A program made the position numbers and the translations under genes. Below, piece by piece: positions 8,914 through 18,782 of a DNA stretch of 64,000 nt (position 1 is the stretch's first letter; every line of letters begins with the position of its first letter). Below the pieces are notes generated by a model that saw only the letters and a program-made list of their open reading frames with translations, made no database searches and was not told where the DNA came from. The stretch comes from Pseudomonas viridiflava (GTDB lineage: Bacteria > Pseudomonadota > Gammaproteobacteria > Pseudomonadales > Pseudomonadaceae): contig NZ_UTIQ01000072.1 in assembly GCF_900582625.1 (NCBI RefSeq), positions 212,047 through 276,046 on the forward strand, written 5' to 3'.

Positions 8914-9312
8914 ATGCCGGTACTTGTAGAAAAAATAAATGAACCCTCAAGTCAGGATTTAACCGACCTGAACAAGGTGTATCAGGACGCACCCGACTGG
9001 CTGCTGGCGCCATTCGCCAGCCGCGAGCAGCTCATCGAAACTGCCCTCAGCCGGCGACAACTAATCGCCGGGCGCTTCAACGACCGACTGTTGGGCGCGG
9101 CCCTGCTGGAAAAAGGCGAAAACGCCTGGCGCTTGTCGCACCTGTGCGTGCGTGCCGTCACCCGCAAGCGTGGGGTGGCGCGGCGTTTGTTGGCTGAAGT
9201 GCAACGCTTGGCAGACGCAGCGGGCAAACCACTGCACCTGGCCGCCCCCCAAGGTCACCTCGAAAGCCAAGCGCTGGCCGCCAAAACCGGCCTGGTTCTG
9301 CACCCGCTGTAA
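8914..9312 (+). CDS. GNAT-family protein, PanZ/PanM-like acetyl-CoA sensor
   Basis: 132 residues from the ATG at 8914; the frame is open 72 bases further up but that extension looks unrelated to the fold. Single N-acetyltransferase (GNAT) domain: LIAGRFNDRLLGAALL, then LSHLCVRAVTRKRGVARRLL, which contains the acetyl-CoA pyrophosphate loop (RKRGVA). This resembles PanZ, which binds acetyl-CoA and promotes PanD maturation, more than a catalytic acetyltransferase. It precedes asmA by 154 bp on the same strand. Confidence 0.75.
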   Translation: MPVLVEKINEPSSQDLTDLNKVYQDAPDWLLAPFASREQLIETALSRRQLIAGRFNDRLLGAALLEKGENAWRLSHLCVRAVTRKRGVARRLLAEVQRLADAAGKPLHLAAPQGHLESQALAAKTGLVLHPL

Positions 9313-9466
9313 GCCCTGCGCGTAAGCCGGGCACGGCAGCGGAACCACCGCCGCGCGTGCCCATCCAATCCTCCAGCCACTGCCACCGCTGGTCGGCGTT
9401 ATACTCCGGCATCGTTTTTTCCCGTCTTCGCGCTGCTTTTCAGCGCTCACCAACAAGGAATCGTCC

Positions 9467-11692
9467 ATGAAATCGTTTGGCAAAATCCTGGGTCTGTTCT
9501 TCCTCGGAGTCTTGCTGATCCTCGTGGCGCTGGGCTTTGCCCTCACCCACTTGTTTGATCCCAACGACTACAAAGACGAAATCCGTCAGATCGCCCGCGA
9601 CAAGGCCAACCTCGAGCTGACCCTTAACGGCGACATCGGCTGGAGCCTGTTCCCCTGGCTAGGCCTGGAACTGCACGACGCCACCCTCGCCAGCGCAACC
9701 ACGCCGAATCAGCCATTTGCCGACCTGCGCATGATCGGCCTGTCGGTGCGCGTATTGCCGCTGCTGCGCCGCGAAGTGCAAATGAGCGACATCAAAGTCG
9801 ACGGCCTCAACCTGACCCTCGCCCGCGACGAACAAGGCCGTGGCAACTGGCAAGACATCGGCCGTCCGGCGAAACCGGCCGCACCCGCCGACGCCGGCCA
9901 AGCGCCGCAAACAACGCCGCCAGCCAACGAAGGCACGCCAGACACCAAGCCGTCGCAACCGATGAAACTGGACATCGACAGCCTGACCCTGGCCAACACC
10001 CGCATCGACTACAAAGACGCCAAAACCGGCCGCCAATTCAGCGCCGAAGGCATCGAACTCACCACCGGCGCCATCCGCGAAGGCGCGAACATTCCGCTAA
10101 AACTCACCGCCTTCCTCGGCACCAACCAACCGGTACTGCGCGCCAAAACCGAACTGGCCGGTGAACTGCGCTTCGACCGCGCCCTCAAGCGCTACCAGTT
10201 CGAAGACCTGAAACTCTCGGGGGAAGCGTCGGGCGAGCCGTTGAACGGCAAAACCGTCACCTTTGCCGCCCAAGGCCAACTGCTGCTCGACCAAGGCGCC
10301 CAAGTCGCCGAATGGAACGGCCTGAAATTCTCGGCAAACCAACTGCGCGCCCTCGGCGAGCTGAACGTGCGCGAGCTGGACAAAGAGCCGCAACTCACCG
10401 GCGGCCTGTCCATCGCCCAATTCAACCTGCGTGAATTCCTCGACGGCATCGGCCACCCGGTTCCTGCCAGTGCCGACGCCAATGCCCTGAGCAAAGTCGA
10501 GCTGGTCGCCCGCCTGCAAGGCAACGCCAACAGCCTGGCCCTCAACGAGCTGAAACTGAAAGTCGACAAAAGCGCCTTCACCGGCAGCCTGGCCGTCACC
10601 GACATCGCCAAGCAGGCCTTAAGCGTTCAGCTCAAGGGCGACACGCTCAACCTCGACAACTACCTGCCGCCGAAAAAGAAAGAAGACGAGCCGCGCAGCA
10701 ACCGCCAGAACGAAGTCAGCGGCACCCTCGCCAGCGCTGGCCGCGACGGCAACAGCGACCTGCCCAACCCGCCGAGCCAGCAAGCCTGGAGCGAAGAGCC
10801 GGTGCTGCCTATCGACCAACTGCGCAAAGTGACCGCCGACCTCAACGTGGGCCTGGGCCTGCTCACCGTCGACAAGCTGCCAATCGAAAACGCCAGCATC
10901 AAAGCCAACGCCAAAGACGGCCTGCTGACCGTGGAAAACGTGCGCGGCGATCTCTACAACGGCAACTTCAACGCCACCGCCAGCCTCGATGTGCGCCCGG
11001 CTGTGCCGCTGCTGAAAGTGCAAAAACGCATCACCCGCGTGCCGGTGGAAAAACTCCTCGCCACGCAAAAAGAAAAACCGCCCGTGCGCGGCCTGCTCGA
11101 CCTCAACGCCGACTTCAGCACAAGCGGCAACAGCGAAAAAACCTGGATCGAAGGCCTCAACGGCAACGCCAGCTTTGCCCTTAGCGACGGTGCGCTGATC
11201 GACGCCAACCTCGAACAGCAACTGTGCAAAGGCATCGCCACCCTCAACCGCAAGTCTTTGAGCAGCGAGCCACGCAGCAAAGACACCCCGTTCGAACAAC
11301 TGGACGGCACCCTCAGCGTGCGCAACGGCGTGGCCAACAACCCCGACCTGAAAGTGCGCATTCCGGGTCTGCGCGTAAACGGCAACGGCGACATCGACCT
11401 GCGCGTGCTGGGCATGGACTACCGCGTGGGCATCATCATCGATGGCGACAAGAGCGACATGCCCGACCCGGCCTGCGAAGTGAACAAACGCTACGTCGAC
11501 ATCGAATGGCCGCTGCGCTGCCGTGGTCCGCTGGAACTGGGCGCCAAAGCCTGTCGCCTGGACAAAGACGGCATGGGCAAAGTCGCCGCCAAACTGGCCG
11601 GCGACAAACTCAATGAAAAACTCGAAGAGAAGCTCGGCGACAAAGTCAGCCCGGAACTCAAAGATGCACTCAAGGGCCTGTTCAAACGATGA
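9467..11692 (+). CDS. asmA: AsmA-family inner-membrane protein
   Basis: 741 residues. One N-terminal membrane helix (about residues 5-27), then [10 protein letters not shown] and [15 protein letters not shown], the signature start of AsmA. The long periplasmic part is beta-rich, with a Pro/Ala/Thr-rich linker at about 140-165 and a low-complexity stretch around 400-440. C-terminal AsmA_2-like segment with [25 protein letters not shown] and [11 protein letters not shown]. Family knowledge: bridge-like proteins in phospholipid transfer to the outer membrane. AAGGAA lies six bases before the ATG. The stop overlaps mutY by four bases (ATGA). Confidence 0.95.
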   Translation: MKSFGKILGLFFLGVLLILVALGFALTHLFDPNDYKDEIRQIARDKANLELTLNGDIGWSLFPWLGLELHDATLASATTPNQPFADLRMIGLSVRVLPLLRREVQMSDIKVDGLNLTLARDEQGRGNWQDIGRPAKPAAPADAGQAPQTTPPANEGTPDTKPSQPMKLDIDSLTLANTRIDYKDAKTGRQFSAEGIELTTGAIREGANIPLKLTAFLGTNQPVLRAKTELAGELRFDRALKRYQFEDLKLSGEASGEPLNGKTVTFAAQGQLLLDQGAQVAEWNGLKFSANQLRALGELNVRELDKEPQLTGGLSIAQFNLREFLDGIGHPVPASADANALSKVELVARLQGNANSLALNELKLKVDKSAFTGSLAVTDIAKQALSVQLKGDTLNLDNYLPPKKKEDEPRSNRQNEVSGTLASAGRDGNSDLPNPPSQQAWSEEPVLPIDQLRKVTADLNVGLGLLTVDKLPIENASIKANAKDGLLTVENVRGDLYNGNFNATASLDVRPAVPLLKVQKRITRVPVEKLLATQKEKPPVRGLLDLNADFSTSGNSEKTWIEGLNGNASFALSDGALIDANLEQQLCKGIATLNRKSLSSEPRSKDTPFEQLDGTLSVRNGVANNPDLKVRIPGLRVNGNGDIDLRVLGMDYRVGIIIDGDKSDMPDPACEVNKRYVDIEWPLRCRGPLELGAKACRLDKDGMGKVAAKLAGDKLNEKLEEKLGDKVSPELKDALKGLFKR

Positions 11693-12756
11693 ACCCCGAG
11701 CAATTCAGTAGCGCGGTACTCGACTGGTACGACCGCCACGGCCGCAAAGACCTGCCCTGGCAACACAACATCAGCCCATACCGCGTGTGGGTGTCGGAAA
11801 TCATGCTGCAGCAAACCCAGGTGAGCACCGTGCTGGGCTACTTCGACCGCTTTATGGCCGCCCTGCCGACCGTAAAAGCCCTGGCCGAAGCCCCCGAAGA
11901 CGAAGTGCTGCACCTGTGGACCGGCCTGGGCTACTACACCCGCGCCCGCAACCTGCAAAAGACCGCGCAAATCGTCATGACCGAGCATGGCGGTGAGTTT
12001 CCCCGCAGCGTCGAACAACTCACCGAACTGCCCGGCATCGGCCGCTCGACCGCAGGCGCAATTGCCAGCCTATCCATGGGCGTGCGCGCGCCGATTCTCG
12101 ACGGCAACGTCAAACGCGTACTGGCCCGCTACGTCGCCCAAGAGGGCTACCCCGGCGAGCCGAAAGTGGCCAAACAGCTGTGGGACGTCGCCGAGCGCTT
12201 CACCCCGCATGAGCGCGTCAACAACTACACCCAAGCGATGATGGATTTGGGCGCCACACTCTGCACCCGCAGCAAACCCAGCTGCCTGCTGTGCCCGCTA
12301 CAAAGCGGCTGCCAAGCGCACATGCTCGGCCTGGAAATTCGCTACCCCATCGCCAAGCCGCGCAAAACCCTGCCGCAAAAACACACCCTGATGCCGATAC
12401 TCGCCAACCGCGACGGCGACATTCTGCTCTACCGTCGCCCCTCCACCGGCCTGTGGGGCGGCCTTTGGAGCCTGCCCGAACTGAGCGAGCCCGCCGCCCT
12501 GGAAACCTTCGCCCTCCAACGCGGCCTGACCCTCGGCAGCCGCCGCGAACTGGCCGGCATCACCCACACCTTCAGCCACTTCCAACTGGCCATCGAACCG
12601 TGGCTCATCCACGTCGAGAGCGCCACACCTGGCGTGGCCGAGGCCGACTGGCTCTGGTATAACCTCGCCACCCCGCCCCGCCTGGGGCTTGCCGCGCCAG
12701 TAAAAAAACTACTGAAACGCGCCGCAGACGAATTGAACGCTGGAGAACCGACATGA
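11689..12756 (+). CDS. mutY: A/G-specific adenine DNA glycosylase
   Basis: 355 residues. Catalytic Glu37 ([10 protein letters not shown]) and Asp138 (LDGNVKRV) fall at the same numbers as in E. coli MutY. The helix-hairpin-helix is [12 protein letters not shown], and the 4Fe-4S ligands are Cys192, Cys199, Cys202 and Cys208. A C-terminal NUDIX-like domain follows ([10 protein letters not shown]), used to recognise 8-oxoguanine. Removes adenine mispaired with 8-oxoG. It overlaps asmA and yggX by four bases each, so the three are probably one transcript. Confidence 0.98.
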   Translation: MNPEQFSSAVLDWYDRHGRKDLPWQHNISPYRVWVSEIMLQQTQVSTVLGYFDRFMAALPTVKALAEAPEDEVLHLWTGLGYYTRARNLQKTAQIVMTEHGGEFPRSVEQLTELPGIGRSTAGAIASLSMGVRAPILDGNVKRVLARYVAQEGYPGEPKVAKQLWDVAERFTPHERVNNYTQAMMDLGATLCTRSKPSCLLCPLQSGCQAHMLGLEIRYPIAKPRKTLPQKHTLMPILANRDGDILLYRRPSTGLWGGLWSLPELSEPAALETFALQRGLTLGSRRELAGITHTFSHFQLAIEPWLIHVESATPGVAEADWLWYNLATPPRLGLAAPVKKLLKRAADELNAGEPT

Positions 12757-13040
12757 CCCGCACCGTACATTGCCGCAAACACAAACAAGACCTGCCGGGT
12801 CTCACCCGCCCGCCGTACCCAGGCGCCAAGGGCGAAGACATCTACAACAACGTCTCCCAGCAAGCCTGGGACGAATGGCAAAAACACCAGACCCTGCTCA
12901 TCAACGAGCGTCGCCTGAACATGATGAATGCCGAAGACCGCAAATTCCTCCAAGCCGAGATGGACAAATTCCTCTCCGGCGAGGAATACGCCCAAGCCGA
13001 AGGCTACGTCGCGCCTAGCGATTCCGAGAAAAAATCGTAA
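12753..13040 (+). CDS. yggX: Fe(2+)-trafficking / oxidative-damage protection protein
   Basis: 95 residues. N-terminal [17 protein letters not shown] with the single conserved cysteine, then [19 protein letters not shown], a helical middle and [12 protein letters not shown]. Family knowledge: protects Fe-S enzymes against oxidative damage. Linkage to the Fe-S enzyme MutY by an ATGA overlap is common in gammaproteobacteria. Confidence 0.97.
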   Translation: MTRTVHCRKHKQDLPGLTRPPYPGAKGEDIYNNVSQQAWDEWQKHQTLLINERRLNMMNAEDRKFLQAEMDKFLSGEEYAQAEGYVAPSDSEKKS

Positions 13041-13076
13041 GCGCCCGGATTAATTAAATATTTTTAAAAAAGCGTG

Positions 13077-13105
13077 TTGACAGAGGTGCTTCAAATCCGT
13101 CTAAT
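13077..13105 (+). promoter_or_regulatory. Sigma-70 promoter of tRNA-Phe
   Basis: TTGACA at 13077-13082 and TCTAAT at 13100-13105 with a 17-bp spacer. An A/T-rich stretch (13050-13071) lies upstream and could be an UP element. The GC-rich bases after the -10 box are typical of stringently controlled stable-RNA promoters. Confidence 0.85.
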
Positions 13106-13117
13106 AGCGCCCCGTTG

Positions 13118-13193
13118 GCCCAGGTAGCTCAGTCGGTAGAGCAGGGGATTGAAAATCCCCGTGTCGGCGGTTCGATTCCGTCCCTGGGCACCA
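13118..13193 (+). tRNA. tRNA-Phe (anticodon GAA)
   Basis: 76 nt with encoded CCA. Acceptor stem GCCCAGG/CCTGGGC, D-loop AGCTCAGTCGGTAGAGC, anticodon stem-loop GGGGA-TTGAAAA-TCCCC with GAA at 13151-13153, and T-loop GGTTCGATTCC. Confidence 0.98.
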
Positions 13194-13235
13194 TCTTCAA
13201 GTTTCCAAGCGCTGTAAAACGCAAATTGGAAACGA

Positions 13236-13264
13236 CAAAAAACCCGCCTAGTGCGGGTTTTTTA
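13236..13264 (+). terminator. Terminator of tRNA-Phe
   Basis: ACCCGC-CTAGT-GCGGGT stem flanked by six A and six T residues, about 45 bases after the tRNA. Confidence 0.88.
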
Positions 13265-13332
13265 TTGGGCGGGATTTGGTGTGCATGCCCTTCTCCTCTT
13301 AGCGCTATGTCCCGGCAGTAAGCTGTCTTTCA

Positions 13333-14349
13333 ATGACTGTTCGCAACATGACCTCGTACTCGCCGCAACTCACCATCACACCAACGATGCTCGCTCTGGT
13401 AGCTGAAATCGGCGAGCACTTGGGTCGACTCGGCGCGAGGCATGAACTGCAGCTGAATCCGCAGCAGCGTCGCGCGAATCGCATACGGACCATCCAGGCC
13501 TCGCTAGCCATGGAAAACAACACGCTCAGCGTCGAGCAGGTTACCGCTGTGCTCGAAGGCAAACGCGTTCTGGGCTTGCCCCGAGATATCCAGGAAGTGC
13601 GCAACGCCTTCGCCACCTACGAAGCGATGACAGACTGGCTCGCTGACTCCCGCGAGCACCTATTAAAAGCGCATGCACTGCTAATGCATGGCCTTATCGA
13701 CGACGCCGGTCAGTTGCGCCAAGGCGGCGTAGGCATCTATCGCGGCGACCGCTTACTCCACATGGCCCCACCCGCGAACCGCGTTGGCGAGTTGATCAAC
13801 CAACTGCTCGGGTGGCTGGGAAAAACAGATCTACACCCGCTGATCGCAAGCTGTGTTTTCCACTACGAATTTGAGTTCATCCATCCCTTCGCCGATGGCA
13901 ACGGGAGGATGGGACGACTCTGGCAGACGCTAGTACTCAGCCAATGGCGACCAGTGCTTGCCTACCTGCCTGTCGAGACGGTTATCCGAGATCAGCAAGA
14001 CGCGTACTACTCAGCGTTGTCTGCCTCAGACCAAGCTGCAGAAGCGACGTTGTTTGTTGAATTTATGCTGGGGGCCATCAAAAAGGCATTGACCCAAACC
14101 GAGCCCACCGACCCAGTAAGCGAACCAGTAACCGACCCAGTACGACGCCTACTCGATTTGCTAAAAGAGCACGGCGCGCTCAAGCCTGTGGAGCTGAGAG
14201 TGCACTTGGGCCTCACCCACAGACAAACTTTCAGGAGTAACTACCTGGATCCCGCCCTGGCTGCAGGCCTGGTTGAAATGACGAATCCTTCGTCACCCAA
14301 CAGTCCAACTCAGCGGTATCAGCTGACGGCTCGCGGGCGGGCGATATAA
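13333..14349 (+). CDS. Fic-domain AMP-transferase with N-terminal inhibitory helix
   Basis: 338 residues. The Fic active-site motif HPFADGNGRMGR starts at His184. The inhibitory-helix motif [S/T]xxxE[G/N] is present as SLAMEN at residues 57-62, which makes this a class II (autoinhibited) Fic protein. The C-terminal part (about 250-338) is predicted winged-helix, with LLDLLKEHGALKPVELRVHLGL. Fic enzymes transfer AMP or related groups to hydroxyl side chains of target proteins; the target is unknown. A second ATG at codon 6 is an equally good start. Codon use looks less GC-biased than in its neighbours and it stands alone beside a tRNA, so it may have been acquired. Confidence 0.9.
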   Translation: MTVRNMTSYSPQLTITPTMLALVAEIGEHLGRLGARHELQLNPQQRRANRIRTIQASLAMENNTLSVEQVTAVLEGKRVLGLPRDIQEVRNAFATYEAMTDWLADSREHLLKAHALLMHGLIDDAGQLRQGGVGIYRGDRLLHMAPPANRVGELINQLLGWLGKTDLHPLIASCVFHYEFEFIHPFADGNGRMGRLWQTLVLSQWRPVLAYLPVETVIRDQQDAYYSALSASDQAAEATLFVEFMLGAIKKALTQTEPTDPVSEPVTDPVRRLLDLLKEHGALKPVELRVHLGLTHRQTFRSNYLDPALAAGLVEMTNPSSPNSPTQRYQLTARGRAI

Positions 14350-14374
14350 GTCGCGCCAGCGGCGCGACTTTTAT
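14348..14374 (+). terminator. Terminator of the fic gene
   Basis: AAGTCGCGCC-AGC-GGCGCGACTT stem followed by TTAT. It overlaps the fic stop codon. Confidence 0.8.
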
Positions 14375-14523
14375 AACTAGCGTGACGCAGCCCTTGGACT
14401 TTCTGGTTTCGAATGCCTTACAGGACGTTCAATCCCGCCGAGATGATCAGAGCTTGGGGCTCCGGAATTTGTCTCAGCAGTGGCCAGACCATCATCAGAG
14501 CGCTGCTACAGCCGGCCCCCCTC

Positions 14524-16947
14524 TCAAAACTCCACCGTCCCCGCCACCTCAACCTGCCGCGCATCCCCAACCGAAATCAAAAACGCATTGGTCGACGACG
14601 AGTAGTAGGTCTTATCAAACATGTTCTTCACGTTGAGTTGCAGCTTCACGTTTTTGCCGCCGAGTTTGGTGTCGTAGCTGGCGAAGGCGTCGGCGACGGT
14701 GTAGTCGGGGAGTGTGAAGGTGTTTTCGGCGTCGCCGGCGCGTTCGCCTACGTAGCGGGCGCCGGTGCCGAGGCGTAGGCGGTCGCCGCCGAGGATTTGG
14801 CCAAGGTCGTAGACGGCGAATAACGAGCCGGTGTGGCGCGCGACGTTGGCCAGGTCGTTGCCTTGCAATGCCGGGTCTTTGGTGACCCAGGCGTCGAGGT
14901 AGGCGTAGGTGCCTATCAGGCTGAGTTGGTCGGTGAGCTGGCCGGTGATGTCCAGTTCCAGGCCGCGTGAGGTGACGGCGCCGGCGGCGCTGGCGAAGGT
15001 GTCGGTGGCACCAGAGGGCGTTCGGTAGGTCTGCGTGACCATGACGTTTTCTTTGTCGATGGTGAACAGGGCGAGCGTGCCGGTCAGGCGGCCGGGCATG
15101 TCGAGTTTCGCGCCCACTTCCCAGGCTTTGCCTTCTTCAGGGTCCAGGCCGTTGATGCTGGCGGTGCCGTTCAAGGTGGCGATGGTGGAGTTGGGTTTGA
15201 AGGATTCGCTGTAGCCGCCATAAAGCGAAAATTCGTCGTTCCACTGGTACACAACGCCTACGCGCGGCAGCCACTTCTGACCGTTGATGTCGGTGTTTTT
15301 TACGAAGGGTCGGCCCTTGCCGGCGAGTTGGTCGTAGAGCTGGTAGCGCGCGCCGCCGACGAGAATCCATTGGTCGTTGAGGTGGATGGAGTCTTGCAGG
15401 AACGCGGACTGGCTGTAGACCTTGTCGGTCTGGTCGCTGTCGCTGGCCGACACGGTGGTGGGCTCGGGCACCTGGCCGTACACCGGGTTCTGGGTGTCGA
15501 AGCGCACAGTGGTGGTTTGGCGCAGCAGGTCGGAGCGGAAGATTTTTCGGTATTCGTGGTCGACGCCGGTGAGCACTTCGTGGCGCAGGCCGCCCAATTC
15601 CACGTCGCCGGAAAGGTCGAGGGTGCCGAAGTGTTCGGTGCTGACGGCGCCGCGCGTGCCGTCCAGGCGCCGCACCAGGCGTGTCGAGCTGCCGGCTGCA
15701 TAGCCGGTCACGCGCGCTTGGTAGTCGTCGTAGCGGTCGCGGTTGTAGCTGTAGGCGAAGTGCGTTTTCCAGTCGTCGCTCAGGCGGTGTTCCACGTCGA
15801 AAATCGCCAGGTCGGAGCGGCCTTCGGTTTTGTTGTAGGGCTCGTCCAGGCGCTGTTTGCGCGAGACGTCCAGGGGTTTGGTGCTGCCTTTGGCGAGGAT
15901 GGTGCCGCGGTCGAACGGGGTGACGTAGTCGCGGTGTTCCCACGACAGGTTCACGGTGGTGTCGTCGCCAAACCAGGCGAGCGACGGGGCGATGGTTTTC
16001 TCGCGGCTGTTGCCGAAGTTGCGCCAGTAGTCGGCGTCGTCGTAGTCGGCAACCAGGCGGTAGGCCAGGTTGGTGTCGCCAATGGCGCCGGTGCTGTCGA
16101 GCTGGCCGCCGCTGCCGTTTTTGCCATCGCCGTAGGTGGAGCTGCGCGCGGTGATGGCGTTGTACGCCTGCAGTTGCGGTTTTTTGCTGACGAGGTTGAT
16201 CACGCCGCCCGGGTCGAGAATGCCGTACAGCATCGAGGCCGGGCCTTTGAGCACTTCCACGCGCTCGACGTTGGCGGTGAAGTTGCGGCCCTGCACGGTG
16301 CGCATGCCGTCGCGCAGAATCGAGCCGTCGCGGTTGTCGCCAAAGCCGCGTTTCATTACGGCGTCCATGGTGCTGCCGAGCGTGTTGGCCTGGGTGATGC
16401 CGCTGACGTTGATCAATGCGTCATCGAGGTTGCGCGGTTGCTGGTCTTGCAGCACCTGGCGCGGCACCACGGCGATGGCTTGCGGAATCTCCAGCAAGGG
16501 CACTTCGCTGCGCATGATTTTGCTGGTGGGCGGCGGTTGGTAGCTGGTTGCTTGCTGCGAGCTGGCGTCGATGTTGACGGCGCCCAGATTCATGGCGCCG
16601 TCGCTGCTGCGCACCCGCTGCAGGGTGATGGTGCGCGCGTCGCTGTGGCGGAAGGTGTAGCCGGAACCTTGCAGCAGTTGGCTCAGTGCCTGCTCGGCGC
16701 TGAGTTGGCCATTCACGGCGGGCGCTTGCAGGCTGTAGGGCGCGTCGTCGCTGTAGACCAAGCTCAAGCCGGTGACGCGGCTGAAGGCGCTCAGGGCTTG
16801 CGGCAAGGGCTGGGCGCTGATGGCGAAGCTGTAGCGCGTTTGCGTGGCGGCGGGTGGCGCGTCGGCTGCCTGCACTAGCACAGGCACGCTGGCTGCCAGA
16901 AGCAGGGAAAGACCGAGGCCGTGTTTGCCTACCGTTACGTACGTCAT
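14524..16947 (-). CDS. TonB-dependent siderophore receptor with signalling domain
   Basis: 807 residues from the ATG at 16947. Signal peptide to about residue 27, then an STN (secretin/TonB N-terminal) signalling domain (FAISAQPLPQALSAFSRVTGLSLVYSDD, to about 110), then the plug (EVPLLEIPQAIAVVPRQVL, VERVEVLKGPASMLYG, GGVINLVSKKP), and a beta-barrel ending in the terminal aromatic of AGTVEF. The plug sequence suits the FoxA/FiuA group of hydroxamate siderophore receptors, but the ligand is inferred. The STN domain should contact the FecR-like protein encoded 121 bp upstream, giving cell-surface signalling. Confidence 0.93.
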   Translation of the reverse strand: MTYVTVGKHGLGLSLLLAASVPVLVQAADAPPAATQTRYSFAISAQPLPQALSAFSRVTGLSLVYSDDAPYSLQAPAVNGQLSAEQALSQLLQGSGYTFRHSDARTITLQRVRSSDGAMNLGAVNIDASSQQATSYQPPPTSKIMRSEVPLLEIPQAIAVVPRQVLQDQQPRNLDDALINVSGITQANTLGSTMDAVMKRGFGDNRDGSILRDGMRTVQGRNFTANVERVEVLKGPASMLYGILDPGGVINLVSKKPQLQAYNAITARSSTYGDGKNGSGGQLDSTGAIGDTNLAYRLVADYDDADYWRNFGNSREKTIAPSLAWFGDDTTVNLSWEHRDYVTPFDRGTILAKGSTKPLDVSRKQRLDEPYNKTEGRSDLAIFDVEHRLSDDWKTHFAYSYNRDRYDDYQARVTGYAAGSSTRLVRRLDGTRGAVSTEHFGTLDLSGDVELGGLRHEVLTGVDHEYRKIFRSDLLRQTTTVRFDTQNPVYGQVPEPTTVSASDSDQTDKVYSQSAFLQDSIHLNDQWILVGGARYQLYDQLAGKGRPFVKNTDINGQKWLPRVGVVYQWNDEFSLYGGYSESFKPNSTIATLNGTASINGLDPEEGKAWEVGAKLDMPGRLTGTLALFTIDKENVMVTQTYRTPSGATDTFASAAGAVTSRGLELDITGQLTDQLSLIGTYAYLDAWVTKDPALQGNDLANVARHTGSLFAVYDLGQILGGDRLRLGTGARYVGERAGDAENTFTLPDYTVADAFASYDTKLGGKNVKLQLNVKNMFDKTYYSSSTNAFLISVGDARQVEVAGTVEF

Positions 16948-17068
16948 GAGCACCTAATCCGTGAAAGTGACCCGACACCGGGCTTTCTGCGATCAATTCG
17001 CAATTACATGCACTACACGGATGCCGACGGGCATTACCTCACCCGTCGGCTGAAATTATTTTTCTCGC

Positions 17069-18067
17069 CTACCGCAACAGCGTCAGCCCCAGCACGGTTT
17101 GACGCTGGAAGCCGACCACGCTGGCGAGCGAGTCGAGCACTTTTTCCGGGTCTTGGCTGGGGAAGCTGCCGCTGATGCGTTGCTGGCCGAGGGCCGGGTT
17201 GAGCAGCATGATGCGGTTGGGGCTGTAACGCTGCACGTCGTCGAGCACGTCGCTGAGCGGGGTTTGGTAGAAGGTCAGCCAGCCCTGACGCCAGGCCAGG
17301 CTGGCGTCGCTGTCGACGCCGTGTACGTCGCCGGCCTGCCCGTGTTGGTAGCTCACTTGCTGATTGGCGCTGAGCACCTGGGCGGTGTCGCCGGGCTGCG
17401 CGGTAACGCCGACGCGGCCGGACTGCACCGTCACCTGGGCGCCCTGCTCTTGCAGGCGCACTTCGAATTGCGTGCCGAGCACCTGCGCTTCGCCATCGGC
17501 CGCGCTGACGACGAAGGGCTGGCCGGTGTGGCTGACATGGAAATACGCCGCGCCACGCAGCAGCTCGATACGCCGTTGCTGGTCGGTAAAACGCACCTGC
17601 ACGGCGCTGTCGGCGTCCAGCAAAACCACGGTCTGATCGGCCAGGGTGATTTGCCGCAATTGCCCCGGCGCCGAAACGTAGTCGGCACGCACCGAGTCCA
17701 GCCACCGTTGCGGCTGCCAGCCCAGCAGGCCGAGCATCAGCAACACGCTGGCGGCGCTGGCGAGCGAGCCCAGCCACCAACGGCTTGCCCGGGCACGCGG
17801 CGGTGCGTCCATGGCGCGCAAGTAGTGCGCCAGCGCCGCCGCTTCTTCGGCGGCCATGCGCTGCGCCGGTTGCTCGGTGGCGGCCCATAGCGCTTGCACA
17901 TTGGCGTAGGCCTGCACGTGGGCGGGCTCGGCGTAAAGCCACCGGTCAAAGGCCGCACGCTCGGCTGCACTGGGCTGCGCAAGCAGGCGCTGGTGCCAGC
18001 TCAGGGCCACTTGGTCGGGCGATGGCGCGTCGTCGGCAACAACGCGCAGCGGGTGTGAACGGCTCAT
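17069..18067 (-). CDS. FecR-family anti-sigma factor / sigma regulator
   Basis: 332 residues. N-terminal cytoplasmic DUF4880 domain (ALSWHQRLL, FDRWLYAEPAHVQAYANVQALW), one membrane helix at about 97-117, then the periplasmic FecR domain (ITLADQTVVLLDADSAVQV, GAAYFHV, VSAADGEAQVLGTQFEV). The C-terminal STN-like segment (LSDVLDDVQRYSPNRI) meets the receptor signalling domain. Family knowledge: it holds the ECF sigma factor inactive until the ferri-siderophore binds. Its start overlaps the sigma gene by four bases. Confidence 0.93.
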   Translation of the reverse strand: MSRSHPLRVVADDAPSPDQVALSWHQRLLAQPSAAERAAFDRWLYAEPAHVQAYANVQALWAATEQPAQRMAAEEAAALAHYLRAMDAPPRARASRWWLGSLASAASVLLMLGLLGWQPQRWLDSVRADYVSAPGQLRQITLADQTVVLLDADSAVQVRFTDQQRRIELLRGAAYFHVSHTGQPFVVSAADGEAQVLGTQFEVRLQEQGAQVTVQSGRVGVTAQPGDTAQVLSANQQVSYQHGQAGDVHGVDSDASLAWRQGWLTFYQTPLSDVLDDVQRYSPNRIMLLNPALGQQRISGSFPSQDPEKVLDSLASVVGFQRQTVLGLTLLR

Positions 18068-18621
18068 GGGGCGGGCGACTCCAGGCTCGCCTTGCAGGCG
18101 TCGAGGGCGCGCATCATATGTTTTTCCACGGCACTCTGGGACACCTGCATAGCTTTGGCGATTTCACCGTAGGTGCGCCCGTGCACGCGGTTAAGCAGGA
18201 AAATATGCCGCGTGCGCTCAGGCAAGGCACGCAACGCGAGGTCGACCTGGCGCAGGTCGTAGCTGGCGTCCAGGGCGGTTTCCGGCGGGCTGGGTTCGGC
18301 CAGTTGCTCGGCCAGCAGGCCGGTTTCGTTGCGGGTGCGCGAGGTTTCGCTGCGCAGGTGGTCGATGGCCATGTTGCGCGCCGAGCGCAGCAGGTAGGTG
18401 CTGAGTTCCTCCACCTGAACGTGCGGACGCCGCCAAAAGCGCAAGAACAAGTCCTGCACCAGGTCGGCCGCCGTGGCGCGGCAACCGACGCGGCGGCTGA
18501 CCAATGCTTCCATCCGCGAGCGTTCGGACAAAAACACCCTTAGAAAATCCGCACGCAGCGCCGGCTCAGCCGTAAGCGGCGCAGCTGGGTGCGGATCGTG
18601 TTGGGAAATGGGGTCGGCCAT
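18064..18621 (-). CDS. ECF sigma factor, FecI (iron-starvation) type
   Basis: 185 residues. Region 2: DLVQDLFLRFWRR and YLLRSARNMAIDHLRSE. Region 4: LPERTRHIFLLNRVHGRTYGEIAKAMQVS with the helix-turn-helix SQSAVEKHMMRAL. First gene of a sigma/anti-sigma/receptor set. A Fur-box-like sequence lies at 18655-18673, so iron-starvation control is expected. Confidence 0.94.
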   Translation of the reverse strand: MADPISQHDPHPAAPLTAEPALRADFLRVFLSERSRMEALVSRRVGCRATAADLVQDLFLRFWRRPHVQVEELSTYLLRSARNMAIDHLRSETSRTRNETGLLAEQLAEPSPPETALDASYDLRQVDLALRALPERTRHIFLLNRVHGRTYGEIAKAMQVSQSAVEKHMMRALDACKASLESPAP

Positions 18622-18654
18622 GCGAGCGGGAATATCGCGCGATCAGAATAATGC

Positions 18655-18673
18655 GCAAATGATAATGCCTTGC
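18655..18673 (-). promoter_or_regulatory. Probable Fur box before the iron sigma factor
   Basis: GCAAATGATAATGCCTTGC agrees with the 19-bp Fur consensus at about 12 of 19 positions, including the central AATGATAAT. It lies 34 bases upstream of the start codon. Confidence 0.6.
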
Positions 18674-18782
18674 ATTAAAGCCCGATAGTGGGGCTGGTCG
18701 GATACCATCGCCAAGGCCAATAGAGGGCCCCGTTGCGATGCCGCATAATGGCCGCCGTTTTCGCCCGCCCAGGAATCGCACC

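Noticed and set aside
13118..14523. Genomic island integrated at tRNA-Phe
   Set aside because: No integrase gene and no repeat of the tRNA 3' end is visible downstream; only the fic gene looks foreign, so an island is not supported.
15328..16878. 516-residue plus-strand frame over the TonB receptor
   Set aside because: Shadow of the receptor gene: Val/Ala/Gly-rich translation with no domain, while the minus strand encodes a complete receptor.
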